NCBI RefSeq assembly: GCF_001544315.1
Contig: NZ_BCQG01000015.1
Span: 1 to 64,000, forward strand
Origin: Geobacillus jurassicus NBRC 107829
GTDB taxonomy: Bacteria > Bacillota > Bacilli > Bacillales > Anoxybacillaceae
Length of the DNA stretch: 64,000 bases
Direction of reading: 5' to 3'
Below are positions 46,350 to 56,104 of the stretch, piece by piece (position 1 is the first letter of the stretch; every line of letters starts with the position of its first letter). The position numbers were made by a program, and so were the translations under genes. Below the pieces are notes generated by a model that saw only the letters and a program-made list of their open reading frames with translations, searched no databases and had not been told where the DNA came from.

Positions 46350-47393
46350 TTATTCCTCAAGCAGCCCGAACTCGTCTTGCTGCGGTTCGCTCGTTCCCTC
46401 TTCGACATCAATGCCGTAATGCTGGCGGATGGCGCGGGCGATTTCATCGGCGATGTGCGGGTTTTCTTTCAAAAATTGTTTCGCGTTCTCCCGCCCTTGG
46501 CCGAGCCGCTCGTCTTTGTACGAATACCACGAACCGCTTTTTTGCACGATGTCCAGTTCGGACGCCATATCGATGATTTCCCCTTCGCGGGAAATGCCTT
46601 CGCCGTACATAATGTCGACGTCAGCCGTTTTAAACGGCGGCGCGACTTTGTTTTTGACGACTTTGATTTTCGTTTTGTTGCCGACCATATCGTTGCCTTG
46701 CTTGATTTGCTCAGCGCGGCGCACCTCTAGGCGGACGGAAGCGTAAAACTTGAGCGCCCGCCCGCCCGGCGTCGTCTCCGGATTGCCGAACATGACGCCG
46801 ACTTTTTCGCGAATTTGGTTGATGAAGATGGCGATCGTTTTCGATTTGTTAATGGCGCCGGACAGCTTGCGAAGCGCCTGCGACATGAGCCGGGCTTGCA
46901 AGCCGACATGGGCGTCGCCCATCTCCCCTTCAATTTCCGCTTTCGGCACAAGCGCCGCCACCGAGTCGATGACGATAATATCGACCGCGCCGCTTCGCAC
47001 GAGCGCTTCGGCGATTTCGAGCGCCTGCTCGCCCGTGTCAGGCTGGGAAAGCAGCAATTCATCAATATTGACCCCTAATTTTTGGGCATAAATCGGATCG
47101 AGCGCATGCTCTGCATCGATGAAAGCTGCTTGCCCGCCCCGCTTTTGCACCTCAGCGATCGCGTGAAGGGCAACGGTCGTTTTCCCGGACGATTCCGGGC
47201 CGTAAATTTCCACAATCCGCCCGCGCGGATAGCCGCCGACGCCTAACGCGATGTCGAGCGCCAGCGAGCCGCTCGGCACGACCGACACTTTGCGGTCAGC
47301 TTGCTCGCCGAGCTTCATGATGGCCCCCTTGCCAAACTGTCGTTCAATTTGTTTCAACGCCTGCTCCAATGCAGCCTGACGATCTTGGTTCAC
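46350..47393 (-). CDS. recA: Recombinase RecA
   Basis: A 347-residue RecA. It has Walker [10 protein letters not shown] near residue 66, Walker [11 protein letters not shown], the DNA-binding loop 2 [22 protein letters not shown] (quoted only in part: INQIREKVG) and an acidic C-terminal tail. It promotes strand exchange and LexA self-cleavage. I chose the GTG at 47393, with AAGGAGG nine bases before it; the longer frame from 47516 runs through the promoter and LexA box. The promoter carries an SOS box. Confidence 0.98.
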   Translation of the reverse strand: MNQDRQAALEQALKQIERQFGKGAIMKLGEQADRKVSVVPSGSLALDIALGVGGYPRGRIVEIYGPESSGKTTVALHAIAEVQKRGGQAAFIDAEHALDPIYAQKLGVNIDELLLSQPDTGEQALEIAEALVRSGAVDIIVIDSVAALVPKAEIEGEMGDAHVGLQARLMSQALRKLSGAINKSKTIAIFINQIREKVGVMFGNPETTPGGRALKFYASVRLEVRRAEQIKQGNDMVGNKTKIKVVKNKVAPPFKTADVDIMYGEGISREGEIIDMASELDIVQKSGSWYSYKDERLGQGRENAKQFLKENPHIADEIARAIRQHYGIDVEEGTSEPQQDEFGLLEE

Positions 47394-47426
47394 TAACCTA
47401 CTCCTCCTTATTCTAGGACTACTTAT

Positions 47427-47477
47427 ACTATACCGCGTTTTGCGGCCGTTGCCAAGCAAAAAACGAACATTTATTCG
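47427..47477 (-). promoter_or_regulatory. recA promoter with LexA box
   Basis: On the minus strand TTGGCA (47450-47455), 17 bases and TATAGT (47427-47432) form the promoter. A LexA box, CGAATAAATGTTCG (47464-47477), lies just upstream of the -35; it has the same CGAAT-N4-GTTCG form as I recall for the B. subtilis recA operator. Confidence 0.8.
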
Positions 47478-47568
47478 TTTTTTCAATGGGGAAACTAGCA
47501 ACAATCGCCATGCCATGCGGTGGAAAAATGATGTGCGGTGGAGGGATGTTCAAGGAAGGGGCGGCCGG

Positions 47569-48813
47569 TCAACGGCCGGTCGCGAGCATCTCAAGGAGAA
47601 AAAAGCAACCGTATTTGGCGGTGCGGACGCGAATGGCATCGCGCGTGCCGGATAACGTGAGACGGTGGACGGTCGTGTCGCGGCCGCGGATGGCGATGCC
47701 GACATACACGGTGCCGGGCGGGTGGCCCTCAAGCGGATCGGGGCCGGCGACGCCGGTGAAGCTGATGCCGACATCGGCATTGCACATCGTACGGACGTTT
47801 TCAGCAAGCAGGCGAGCGCACGGCTCGCTCACCGCCCCTTCCGCCTCAAGCAACAGCCGCGGTACACCGAGCACCTCTTCTTTCACGCCGTTCGTGTAGC
47901 AGATGACACCGCCTTTTGCCACTTGCGACGCACCTGGGATGGAGGTGAGCTGCTCAAGGAACAGGCCGCCGGTCAAGCTTTCGGCCGACGCGATCGTCCA
48001 TCCTCTTTCTTTTAACCGCTCGAGCGTTTTCGTAAACAACGTTTCGTCATTATATCCGTAGCAGTAGCGGCCGACGCGCGCCAAAATGGCCGCTTCCACC
48101 TCATCAAGCAGCCGCTTCGCCTCCTCCTCATCCCGGTGCTTCGCCGTCAGGCGGAGCGTCACTTCGCTGTCATTGGCGAGCGGCGCGATCGTCGGGTTCG
48201 ACTGGGCGTCGATCAAATCGGCAATCGCCGTCTCGAGCGCCGATTCGCCGATGCCGAAAAAGCGGAGCACGCGCGACTCGATGCGCTCGGAAAGCGAAAA
48301 CGTGCGGCGCAAAAAGGCGCTTCCGTATTTTGTGAACATCGGCTGCATTTCTTTCGGCGGCCCGGGCAGCAACATGTACGTAATACCGTCAATGGTCAGC
48401 GCCATCCCCGGCGCCATGCCGTGCTCGTTTTTCAGCACTGTCGATCCTTCCAAGACGAGCGCCTGCTTTTTATTGTTTTCCGTCATCGGCCGGTTCGTGC
48501 GGACAAAATACGCTTCAATCTCCCGCAAAGCTTCCTCGTCGATCACGAGCCGGCGGCCAAGCAAACGAGAGATCGTCTCCTTCGTCAAATCATCCTTCGT
48601 CGGACCGAGGCCGCCGGTGAAAATGATGAGGTTCGCTCTCGTTTGCGCCGTTTTCACCGCCTGTTCGAGGCGGCCGGCGTTGTCGCCGACGACCGTATGG
48701 AAATAGACGTTAATGCCGAGGGCGGCGAGCTGCTGCGACAAAAACTGGGCGTTCGTATTGGCGATTTGCCCAAGCAGCAGCTCAGAGCCGACGGCAATGA
48801 TCTCCGCATTCAA
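47569..48813 (-). CDS. cinA: Competence/damage-inducible protein CinA
   Basis: A 414-residue two-domain protein: an N-terminal MoCF/COG1058 domain ([36 protein letters not shown]) and a C-terminal nicotinamide-nucleotide amidase domain ([17 protein letters not shown]). CinA proteins act in pyridine-nucleotide recycling and, in competent bacteria, associate with RecA. The start appears to be TTG after AAGGAGGAG. It is upstream of recA, which also has its own promoter in the 175-base gap between them. Confidence 0.95.
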   Translation of the reverse strand: MNAEIIAVGSELLLGQIANTNAQFLSQQLAALGINVYFHTVVGDNAGRLEQAVKTAQTRANLIIFTGGLGPTKDDLTKETISRLLGRRLVIDEEALREIEAYFVRTNRPMTENNKKQALVLEGSTVLKNEHGMAPGMALTIDGITYMLLPGPPKEMQPMFTKYGSAFLRRTFSLSERIESRVLRFFGIGESALETAIADLIDAQSNPTIAPLANDSEVTLRLTAKHRDEEEAKRLLDEVEAAILARVGRYCYGYNDETLFTKTLERLKERGWTIASAESLTGGLFLEQLTSIPGASQVAKGGVICYTNGVKEEVLGVPRLLLEAEGAVSEPCARLLAENVRTMCNADVGISFTGVAGPDPLEGHPPGTVYVGIAIRGRDTTVHRLTLSGTRDAIRVRTAKYGCFFLLEMLATGR

Positions 48814-48840
48814 CGAACCTTCTCCTCCTTTTTCGGCCGG

Positions 48841-49419
48841 CTATTTCGAATGGGAAAACGCATGTTTATTTTTCGCGAAATAATCCCATCCGGACCAAAT
48901 CGTGAAAATGACCGCCACCCACAACGCCAAATCAGCAAACGGGAACGGAATGAGCGAGAATGGGAAGTTATGTAACAATAAGGCGGAAATGGCGACAATT
49001 TGCGTCCATGTTTTGATTTTGCCGAGCATGTTGGCGGCGACGACTTCCCCCTCGCCGGCCAGCACGAGCCGCAGCCCGGTGACAGCAAACTCGCGGCTGA
49101 TGATCACGATCACCATCCAGGATGGAGCCGCCCCGAGCTCAACAAGCACGACGAGCGCCGCCGACACAAGCAATTTATCGGCAAGCGGATCCAAAAACTT
49201 GCCCAAGTTCGTCACGAGCCCGTACTTGCGGGCATAATAGCCGTCAATCCAATCGGTCGTTGAAGCAACGATGAAAATGAGCGCGCCGACAAGATGAGCG
49301 ACCGGAAGCTCCGTCCCACCGATATGAACGCTTCCCCATCCGAGCGGGACGAGCATCACGATCAAAAAGAACGGAATGAGCATGATGCGCGCTATTGTAA
49401 TTTTATTCGGCAAGTTCAC
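48841..49419 (-). CDS. pgsA: CDP-diacylglycerol-glycerol-3-phosphate 3-phosphatidyltransferase
   Basis: A 192-residue integral membrane enzyme making phosphatidylglycerol phosphate. The CDP-alcohol phosphotransferase signature D-x2-D-G-x2-A-R-x8-G-x3-D-x3-D is complete (DWIDGYYAR then GKFLDPLADK, near residues 58-85). Five or so transmembrane helices are visible. It starts with GTG after GGAGG. It follows rodZ and precedes cinA, as in B. subtilis. Confidence 0.96.
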   Translation of the reverse strand: MNLPNKITIARIMLIPFFLIVMLVPLGWGSVHIGGTELPVAHLVGALIFIVASTTDWIDGYYARKYGLVTNLGKFLDPLADKLLVSAALVVLVELGAAPSWMVIVIISREFAVTGLRLVLAGEGEVVAANMLGKIKTWTQIVAISALLLHNFPFSLIPFPFADLALWVAVIFTIWSGWDYFAKNKHAFSHSK

Positions 49420-49451
49420 AACGAATACCTCCGCTAGTCAACATCTGTTCG

Positions 49452-49490
49452 GACAAAGAAGCGGCTTCCTTTCCGCAAAAAAGCCGCCTC
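49452..49490 (-). terminator. Terminator downstream of rodZ
   Basis: On the minus strand AGGCGGCTT pairs with AAGCCGCTT (49459-49489, one mismatch) and is followed by CTTTG. The T run is short, so read-through into pgsA is possible. Confidence 0.6.
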
Positions 49491-49496
49491 TTGCCG

Positions 49497-50387
49497 TCAT
49501 TTTTTCAGGATGAACCGCAGTTTTTGGAACACCTTGTCTTGTGGGGCAAACGGATAGGCAAACGGCTGGCCGTTTACTTTCATGTCGACGTCAGGCGTGC
49601 GTCCGATTCTCACCCATACTTCGCTTTCCGCCGACAAATCGAACGTTTTCGTCTGTCCGTTTGTCAAGTTGCCGCTGTAAAACGTATGGCCTTTCGTATT
49701 GTATACTGCCACCCATGACGCCCCTTTGGACGTTAATTCGATGGAAAAAGAACCGGCATTTTCCACCTCGATGGTCGCCGTATTGCCGCTTTTTTCCGTC
49801 ACATTGAGCGCCATAGCTGGTGAAGTCGGCTTTTCCTCTTTGTCAGCGGGCGTTGGCTGCTCGTTTTCTCCGCCTGCACCGTTCTTTGGCTCCTTCGTCT
49901 GTTCCTGTTTTTCCGCCTGCTCAAGCGGCGAATGTTTCGGCTTTTCGACCTCCGCTGTTTTTGGGCTTGTCTTTGTCGGCGGCTCATTGACGGCGCCGCG
50001 CTGGAGCAACACCCAAACGAGGACAGCCGCCCCGATGACGACCGCCGCGACAATCACTTTCGGCAGCCAATCAAGCCACTTCGCCCCCTCGGCCGACAAT
50101 TGCTGGCGCGTCTTTACGCGCGACAGCGTCTGCGGAATGTCATCTTGATAAGACTGCGGAATGTCTTGTTTATACTGTTCAAACAGCTCGTCCGGGTCGA
50201 GTCCGACCGCTTCGGCGTATTGCCGGATGAAGGCGCGCACGTAAAAGTTGCCCGGCATGATGGCGTAGTTTCCCTCTTCGATGCCAATTAAATAACGTTT
50301 TTGAATTTTCGTCATCTCTTGCAGCTCGTCCAAACTCATATTTTTTTCTTCCCGCGCTTCCCGCAAACGTTTCCCTAGTTCCGTCAA
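49497..50387 (-). CDS. rodZ: Cytoskeletal protein RodZ (YmfM)
   Basis: A 296-residue protein with an N-terminal cytoplasmic helix-turn-helix of the Xre type (LGKRLREAREEKNMSLDEL in parts, about residues 3-70), a transmembrane segment near 110-128, a Pro/Glu/Lys-rich extracellular linker and a C-terminal beta domain (DUF4115). RodZ anchors MreB filaments and supports rod shape. The start is probably the TTG at 50387, following AAGGTG. It lies between ymfK and pgsA as in B. subtilis. Confidence 0.92.
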   Translation of the reverse strand: MTELGKRLREAREEKNMSLDELQEMTKIQKRYLIGIEEGNYAIMPGNFYVRAFIRQYAEAVGLDPDELFEQYKQDIPQSYQDDIPQTLSRVKTRQQLSAEGAKWLDWLPKVIVAAVVIGAAVLVWVLLQRGAVNEPPTKTSPKTAEVEKPKHSPLEQAEKQEQTKEPKNGAGGENEQPTPADKEEKPTSPAMALNVTEKSGNTATIEVENAGSFSIELTSKGASWVAVYNTKGHTFYSGNLTNGQTKTFDLSAESEVWVRIGRTPDVDMKVNGQPFAYPFAPQDKVFQKLRFILKK

Positions 50388-50413
50388 CGGCCAACACCTT
50401 CCACTTTTTCAAA

Positions 50414-51205
50414 TTAAAACCCAAATTCAGAAAACCCGTCGCCGCCCAACAAAGATGGGCGGTCAATCGCTTCATAGGAAATATCTTCGTCCGGTTCATG
50501 GCGCAGCTCAATAATGTAATCAAAATCATCAAGAGTGTACTCCGTATGGCGGACAAACATGTCCGGATGCTCCACGACTTTTGTCGCCTCAAGGCGCATG
50601 AGCTCGCGAATGAGCTGCCAGTGCTGCTCATTCCCCCGGCGCCTTGAGACGATGCCGTCGATAATGAAAATGTTGTCCTCGCTGTACTCATCTTCCATCA
50701 GCTGCGTGCGCACCGTCTGTTTGATCAAGGTGGATGACACAAACAGCCATCGTTTGTTGGCGCACACGCTGGCGGCGACGATCGACTCCGTCTTGCCGAC
50801 GCGCGGCATCCCGCGGATGCCGATGAGCTTGTGTCCTTTTTCTTTAAAAATTTCCGCCATAAAATCGACAAGCAGTCCAAGTTCATCGCGGACAAAGCGG
50901 AACGTTTTTTTGTCATCAGCATCGCGCTGGATGTAGCGGCCATGGCGGACGGCGAGGCGGTCGAGCAGCTTCGGCTGGCGCAGTTTCGTCACCGTAATGT
51001 TGTCCATCGTCCGCAAGATCGTCGCCAGCCGTTCAATTTGCTCGTTATTGTCGCACAAAAGCAGCATGCCGCGGCGCGAATCCCGAACACCGTTGATCGT
51101 CACGATGTTAATGGACAACATGCCGAGCAACGAAGCGACATCGCCTAAGAGCCCCGGGCGGTTGACATGAATTTCATATTCCAAATACCATTCCTGCTTG
51201 CCCAT
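50414..51205 (-). CDS. ymfK: YmfK family protein (DUF3388)
   Basis: A 263-residue protein. The first about 75 residues read like an ACT domain (EYEIHVNRPGLLGDVASLLG in parts), which usually binds a small ligand. The rest has a P-loop-like GMPRVGKTES near residue 137 and a following IDGIVSRRRG segment, suggesting a nucleotide-binding fold. The function is unknown. The ATG at 51205 follows GGGAGGAGA. It lies between ymfJ and rodZ. Confidence 0.88.
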   Translation of the reverse strand: MGKQEWYLEYEIHVNRPGLLGDVASLLGMLSINIVTINGVRDSRRGMLLLCDNNEQIERLATILRTMDNITVTKLRQPKLLDRLAVRHGRYIQRDADDKKTFRFVRDELGLLVDFMAEIFKEKGHKLIGIRGMPRVGKTESIVAASVCANKRWLFVSSTLIKQTVRTQLMEDEYSEDNIFIIDGIVSRRRGNEQHWQLIRELMRLEATKVVEHPDMFVRHTEYTLDDFDYIIELRHEPDEDISYEAIDRPSLLGGDGFSEFGF

Positions 51206-51298
51206 CCCGTCTCCTCCCTTGCCGATGTCCACACGAACGCCTTATGCTAAGTTCATACTACTATAATCGCAAATGGAAAAGCAACCGAAAAGGAGGAA

Positions 51299-51328
51299 GA
51301 AAAAAGAGAGGGAACCCCCTCTCTTTTT
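51299..51328 (-). terminator. Terminator of ymfJ
   Basis: On the minus strand AAAAAGAGAGGG-GGTT-CCCTCTCTTTTT is a perfect 12-base-pair stem with T runs in both directions, about 10 bases after the ymfJ stop. Confidence 0.9.
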
Positions 51329-51337
51329 GCCGGGTGA

Positions 51338-51586
51338 TTATTTTTGTTGGACAAGCTTGACCATCATGTTGGCAAGGGCGTGCTGCTCTTTTTCATCCGC
51401 AACGCTCCAAAGGTCAGCGAGCACCCGTTCTTCCGGGTTTTTCGGGTCGACGTTTTTCGCCAAATAGTCCCCGATTTGGTAAGCGACGTCCGAGATCACT
51501 TGCTGAGTCAATCCTTGCTGTTGCGCTTGTTCTAAACGCTCCGCCAAAAAGTCTTTCCATTGTTCAAAGTTATCCAGTACCGACAT
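51338..51586 (-). CDS. ymfJ: DUF3243 protein YmfJ
   Basis: An 82-residue helical protein matching the small DUF3243 (YmfJ) family: SVLDNFEQWKDFL opening, then VISDVAYQIGDYLA and the NPEERVLADLW segment. Its function is unknown. GGAGGGATT precedes the ATG. It keeps the ymfI-ymfJ-ymfK order of B. subtilis. Confidence 0.9.
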   Translation of the reverse strand: MSVLDNFEQWKDFLAERLEQAQQQGLTQQVISDVAYQIGDYLAKNVDPKNPEERVLADLWSVADEKEQHALANMMVKLVQQK

Positions 51587-51648
51587 GTCAATCCCTCCTT
51601 GTTGAACGTTTCAAGGATAGTTTGCCTGCTGGACCGGAAAATATACGT

Positions 51649-52365
51649 TCAGCAATACCAGCCGCCGTTGACGGAAATGACTTGGCCGGTGATGTACGAA
51701 GCGGCGTCCGACAGCAAAAACACCACCGTTTTCGCCACCTCATCCGGAGTGCCGAGCCGGCCCGCGGGGATTTCGTCAGCGAGCGCTTTAAGCTCCTCAG
51801 CGCTGAACGACCGCAGCATATCCGTATCAATCGCCCCCGGCGCAACAGCATTGACGCGGATGCCGCTTGGGGCAAGCTCCTTGGCGAGCGCCTTGGCAAA
51901 CGCGTTCTGCCCGCCCTTTGTCATCGAATACACCGCCTCGCATGACGCGCCGCACAATCCCCAAATCGAGGAAATGAACACAATATGGCCGCGCTTTCTC
52001 GCCACCATCGATGGAATCAGTCTTTTGATGAGCAACGCCGGGCTTGTCATATGAAGCCGCACCATCCGTTCGATCAGTTCATCGTTCATGTCAGTCAACA
52101 ACCCGTAATAGCTCGCCCCGCTGTTGTAAATAATGGCTTCAATCGGGCGGTCAATTCGCGAAAGCAGCTCGTCTACCCCCGTTGGCGCCGACAAATCGGC
52201 CTCAATCGGCACAACGTGCGTGCCGACTAGCTCTGCTTTTAACGATTCAACCGGCGCCCGCCGCCGGTAGTAATGAAGAAACAGCCCGTAACCCGCCTCA
52301 GCAAGCGCGCGGGCGATGCTTTGCCCGATGCCTCCGGATGCCCCGGTGATCAAAGCGTAGCGCAT
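51649..52365 (-). CDS. ymfI: SDR oxidoreductase, EF-P 5-aminopentanone reductase (YmfI)
   Basis: A 238-residue short-chain dehydrogenase with the NADP-binding TGASGGIGQ at residues 7-15, the catalytic YSMTK and an NSGASYY variant of the usual NAG motif. B. subtilis YmfI reduces the 5-aminopentanone group on lysine of elongation factor P, the final step of its modification. The ATG at 52365 follows GGGGGAGG; a longer frame to 52533 would run over the ymfH terminator. The EF-P role is transferred from B. subtilis by position and family. Confidence 0.88.
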   Translation of the reverse strand: MRYALITGASGGIGQSIARALAEAGYGLFLHYYRRRAPVESLKAELVGTHVVPIEADLSAPTGVDELLSRIDRPIEAIIYNSGASYYGLLTDMNDELIERMVRLHMTSPALLIKRLIPSMVARKRGHIVFISSIWGLCGASCEAVYSMTKGGQNAFAKALAKELAPSGIRVNAVAPGAIDTDMLRSFSAEELKALADEIPAGRLGTPDEVAKTVVFLLSDAASYITGQVISVNGGWYC

Positions 52366-52385
52366 GGAAACCTCCCCCTCTTTGC

Positions 52386-52416
52386 CGCAAAAAAGCATCC
52401 TTCGCAGGAAGGATGC
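52386..52416 (-). terminator. Terminator of ymfH
   Basis: On the minus strand GCATCCTT-CCTGCG-AAGGATGC is a perfect eight-base-pair stem followed by TTTTTTGCGG. It is directly after the ymfH stop codon. Confidence 0.85.
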
Positions 52417-52417
52417 C

Positions 52418-53707
52418 TCATTGCCCTTTTGGAACGACTTGGCAAACAGCGATTTTCGACTCGCGGAAGCAAGAAGAGGCAACCGCCGCCATGTCGTCCA
52501 TTGTAAGCGATGAAAGCGCCGGCAAAATGTCAAACAGGCTGGCGCCGTAAAACGCGTAGCGCGTGAACTGGTTGGCGATGTATTCCGGCGAGTTCAAAGC
52601 GCGCAAAAAGGCGCCGATTTTTTTCTTTTTCACCCGTTCAAACTCTTCCTTTTTGACTGTATCCGCGGAAAAGGAGAGCAGCACCGTTTGGACTTCCGAC
52701 GCAAGCCGGTCGGCGTCCCTTGTATCGCCGCCGACAAGGGCAAAGCCGAATTCGCGCTCTTCTGTATAGTCGTACATGAACGTATCGTCGATCAGCCCTT
52801 CTCGGTACAGCCGCTCGTAATGCGGCGAGCTTTTGCCGAACAAGTAATCAAGCAGCACATGAAACGCGAGCTCGTGACGAAGTTTTTGCTCGCCGGCGTC
52901 AGGCACGGACGGCGCTTTAATGCCGACAAAGCATTTGTTCGTCTGCACGTGCATCGGAATCACTTTTTTCTTTTCCGCCACACCGCTTGGCTCTTCATAC
53001 GTGAACCGCTTCACCTTCGGGGCGTCGGGGAACGACTTTTTCGCTTGGTTGTCGCGGATTTGCTGCATGATTTTTTGTTCATCGACCGGGCCGACGACAA
53101 ACAAAAGCATGTTGCTCGGATGGTAAAACGTTTCATAGCATTCATACAGCAGCTCTTTTGTAATTTGGGCGATCGATTCGACCGTGCCGGCGATGTCGAT
53201 TTTGACCGGATGGTTGTGATACATGCTTTCGATGGCGCCAAAATAGACGCGCCAGTCCGGGTTGTCGTCGTACATTCGGATTTCCTGGCCGATGATCCCT
53301 TTTTCTTTTTCCACCGTCTTGTCGGAAAAATACGGGCTTTGCACAAAATCGATCAACGTTTCCAAGTTTTTCTCCACATTGTCCGTGCTTGAGAACAAAT
53401 AGGCGGTGCGGGTGAACGTCGTAAAGGCGTTCGCCGAGGCGCCTTGTTTGCTGAACTGCTGGAACACGTCGCCGTCTTCTTTTTCAAACAGCTTATGCTC
53501 CAAAAAATGGGCGATGCCGTCCGGAACGCGCTTCATCTCCGTTTTGCCGAGCGGGACGAACTGATTGTCGACGGAACCGTAGTTCGTCGTAAATGTCGCG
53601 TACGTTTTGTTGAATCCTTTTTTCGGCAAAATGTACACATCCAGCCCGTTGTCCATTTTTTCGTAAAACAGCTCTTCCTGAAGCGTTTCATACACCTGTT
53701 TTTCCAT
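52418..53707 (-). CDS. ymfH: Zinc protease YmfH (M16 family, catalytic subunit)
   Basis: A 429-residue M16 peptidase. The inverted zinc motif HFLEH (HxxEH) is near residue 67, with the third ligand Glu in GIIGQEIRMY near residue 143. The two M16 halves are both present. YmfF, encoded upstream with a 20-base overlap, lacks the motif, so the two probably form a YmfF-YmfH heterodimer like other two-subunit M16 enzymes. The peptide substrate is unknown. Confidence 0.92.
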   Translation of the reverse strand: MEKQVYETLQEELFYEKMDNGLDVYILPKKGFNKTYATFTTNYGSVDNQFVPLGKTEMKRVPDGIAHFLEHKLFEKEDGDVFQQFSKQGASANAFTTFTRTAYLFSSTDNVEKNLETLIDFVQSPYFSDKTVEKEKGIIGQEIRMYDDNPDWRVYFGAIESMYHNHPVKIDIAGTVESIAQITKELLYECYETFYHPSNMLLFVVGPVDEQKIMQQIRDNQAKKSFPDAPKVKRFTYEEPSGVAEKKKVIPMHVQTNKCFVGIKAPSVPDAGEQKLRHELAFHVLLDYLFGKSSPHYERLYREGLIDDTFMYDYTEEREFGFALVGGDTRDADRLASEVQTVLLSFSADTVKKEEFERVKKKKIGAFLRALNSPEYIANQFTRYAFYGASLFDILPALSSLTMDDMAAVASSCFRESKIAVCQVVPKGQ

Positions 53708-54983
53708 CTTCCGTCGCCTCCATTCCGGTCAAAAAGTACACCGTATCAAGCTCCATCTTGCCAGCGACGCGCACAACATCCTCGCGCGTCACTTGATCGG
53801 TGCCGACAAGCCATTCGTTAAGCGGGCGCTTCCGCGTCGAGACGACGTTATGGTACAACACCTCCACAAGCCCGCGCGGCGTATCAAGCGTCTCAAGCAG
53901 CTGGTTGCGGATGACCGCTTTCGTCTGCGACATTTCTTCGTCAGTGAAATCGCCGTTTTTCATCGCCTGCATTTGCTCGTCGATGATGCGGCGCGCCTTC
54001 TCGTAATTGGCCGGTTCAATGCCGGACATGACCAGCAAAAGCCCCTTATGGCTTTCCAGCCTCGAGGCGGCATAATAGGCAAGGCTTGCCTTCTCACGGA
54101 CGTTGATGAACAGCTTGGAATGAGAAAAGCCGCCGAAAATGCCGTTAAACAGCTGCAAGGCGTAATAATCGTCATCTTCGTACGTTACGTTCGTCCGGTA
54201 ACCGATGTTGAGCTTTCCTTGTTTCACATCTTGCCGCTCGATGACTTCGTTCACTTCCTTGCGCGCTTGAACGGAAGCAGATGGAGAGCGCGCCGGCTGC
54301 GTGCGGTCCGGCAAGGAGAAACGCTGCTTCACCGCGGCGAGCACCGCCTCTTCTGCAACGTCGCCGATGACGTATAAATCCAACTCATCTTCGGCCAGCG
54401 CCCGTTCATAATAGCGGTACAACCCTTCCGGCGTGATGGCGTCGACATCCTCGAGCTCGCCGTTTGGCGAGAGGGCGTACGGCTCGCCTTTGCACATTTC
54501 TTGCACGAGGCGCATGTTCGCATAACGCATTTTGTCATCGTACACCGCTTGGATGCGCTGGCTTAACGCCCGTTTCTCCTGCTCGACGATATCGGAAACA
54601 AACCGGCCGCCGTCAAGTGCCGGTCGGAAAAGAAGATCGGCCAGCAGCTGAAGCGCTTTCTCCAAAAGGGGCGTTTGTTCCGGCAAAAACCGTTCATTGG
54701 CGACATCGATGCGAATCGTCATGATATGGTGTTCGCCTTTTTTCGTTAAATCGACATTCAGCGTCGCCCCGTACAGTTCATCCAAATAGGTGCGCAGCGC
54801 CTTGACGCTCGGGTAGTCAGCCGTGCCGCTTTGCAAGACGTATGGCAAGAGCGCGCGCAACGTGACCGTCTCTTTGGCAAGGCGCGCTTTCATTTTCCAA
54901 ACAATCGTGTTCGTTTTGTACTTATCGGTCGAAATCGTATGGACGCGAACCGGTCCGACCGCTGTTACTTTTTCGTCGATCAA
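53688..54983 (-). CDS. ymfF: M16 family inactive subunit YmfF
   Basis: A 431-residue protein of M16 fold. Where YmfH has HxxEH, this protein has LLPYVLQSGTADYPS with no His or Glu ligands, so it should be non-catalytic. It keeps the typical GGFSHSKLF loop (near residue 280) and the Arg/Tyr segment of the C-terminal half. It appears to start with TTG after AAGGAGGAG. Its 3' end overlaps ymfH, suggesting coupled translation of the heterodimer. Confidence 0.9.
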   Translation of the reverse strand: MIDEKVTAVGPVRVHTISTDKYKTNTIVWKMKARLAKETVTLRALLPYVLQSGTADYPSVKALRTYLDELYGATLNVDLTKKGEHHIMTIRIDVANERFLPEQTPLLEKALQLLADLLFRPALDGGRFVSDIVEQEKRALSQRIQAVYDDKMRYANMRLVQEMCKGEPYALSPNGELEDVDAITPEGLYRYYERALAEDELDLYVIGDVAEEAVLAAVKQRFSLPDRTQPARSPSASVQARKEVNEVIERQDVKQGKLNIGYRTNVTYEDDDYYALQLFNGIFGGFSHSKLFINVREKASLAYYAASRLESHKGLLLVMSGIEPANYEKARRIIDEQMQAMKNGDFTDEEMSQTKAVIRNQLLETLDTPRGLVEVLYHNVVSTRKRPLNEWLVGTDQVTREDVVRVAGKMELDTVYFLTGMEATEDGKTGV

Positions 54984-55105
54984 CCCAACTCCTCCTTACT
55001 TTTTCTCTTCACAAGAGTGCACTAAGTTTATTGTAAGATCCCTTATCAACAATATACCTTTTGCCAAGCGAAAAATGCAAATCGATCCATCCGGTGCACC
55101 ATATC

Positions 55106-55140
55106 AAAAAAACGGCCGTCCGCTTTCTCGGACAGCCGTT
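55106..55140 (-). terminator. Terminator of the nucleoside ABC operon
   Basis: On the minus strand AACGGCTGTCCG pairs with CGGACGGCCGTT (55111-55140, one mismatch), followed by TTTTTG. It sits right after the last permease gene. Confidence 0.9.
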
Positions 55141-55144
55141 TTCG

Positions 55145-56104
55145 TCACCGTTTCCCTTTGATATATGGCGTGCCAGCCGCTTTCGGCGCCTCAGCGCGGC
55201 CGATGAAGCCAGCGAGCGCCAAAATCGTGAGCGCATACGGGGCAATGAGCAAGTAAACGGTCGGGACGTTTTTCAAAAACGGAATCGTCTGCCCGACGAT
55301 GCTTAAGCTTTGCGCCAACCCGAAAAAGAGCGCCGCCCCCATCGCGCCGATCGGATGCCATTTGCCGAAAATCATCGCCGCAAGCGCCATAAACCCGTGC
55401 CCGGAGATCGTCGCATGGCTGAAGTCGCGCGAGATGATCGTCGCGTACACCGCGCCGCCCAACCCGCCGAGCGCCCCGCTGATCATGACAGCGATGTAGC
55501 GCATTTTGGCGACGTTAATCCCCATCGTATCCGCCGCCATCGGATGTTCCCCGACCGCGCGCAACCGCAAGCCAAACGGTGTTTTGTAAATGACGTACCA
55601 TGACACAAACGCCAACACAATAGCAATATACGACGGCACGTACGCATTGGAAAACAACAGCGGGCCAATGACCGGTATGTCGCTTAGCACTGGCACATCA
55701 ATTTTGTCAAACCCGACTTGAATTTGGTCCGTTTGCCCTTTGCCGTACATTTTTTTCACTAAAAACAACGACAAACCGAGGGCCAAAAAGTTGATCGCCA
55801 CCCCGCTCACGACCTGGTCGGCGCGAAACGTAACCGAAGCGACGGCGTGCAGCAACGAAAACACGGCTCCGACCGCCATGGCGGCCAATAAAGCAAGCCA
55901 CGGCGTCAGTTCGCCAAACCGATCGGCAAACGTTAAATTAAAGACAACGCCGACAAACGCACCGATGGTCATCAACCCTTCGAGCCCGATATTGACGACG
56001 CCGGATCGTTCGCTAAACACGCCGCCAAGGGCGGTGAAAATGAGGGGAGCCGCGAAGAAAATCGTTGTCGGGACAATCGTTTGCAATACGTCATACACGC
56101 TCAC
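55145..56104 (-). CDS. nupQ: Nucleoside ABC transporter permease (NupQ/YufQ type)
   Basis: A 319-residue membrane protein with about nine helices, of the branched-chain/ribose-type permease superfamily (BPD_transp_2). Conserved blocks are SGVVNIGLEG near residue 33 and VGEHPMAADTMGINV near residue 188. B. subtilis YufQ (NupQ) is about 319 residues. It directly abuts the upstream permease gene. It forms the importer with NupP, NupO and the lipoprotein NupN for guanosine or related nucleosides. Confidence 0.9.
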   Translation of the reverse strand: MSVYDVLQTIVPTTIFFAAPLIFTALGGVFSERSGVVNIGLEGLMTIGAFVGVVFNLTFADRFGELTPWLALLAAMAVGAVFSLLHAVASVTFRADQVVSGVAINFLALGLSLFLVKKMYGKGQTDQIQVGFDKIDVPVLSDIPVIGPLLFSNAYVPSYIAIVLAFVSWYVIYKTPFGLRLRAVGEHPMAADTMGINVAKMRYIAVMISGALGGLGGAVYATIISRDFSHATISGHGFMALAAMIFGKWHPIGAMGAALFFGLAQSLSIVGQTIPFLKNVPTVYLLIAPYALTILALAGFIGRAEAPKAAGTPYIKGKR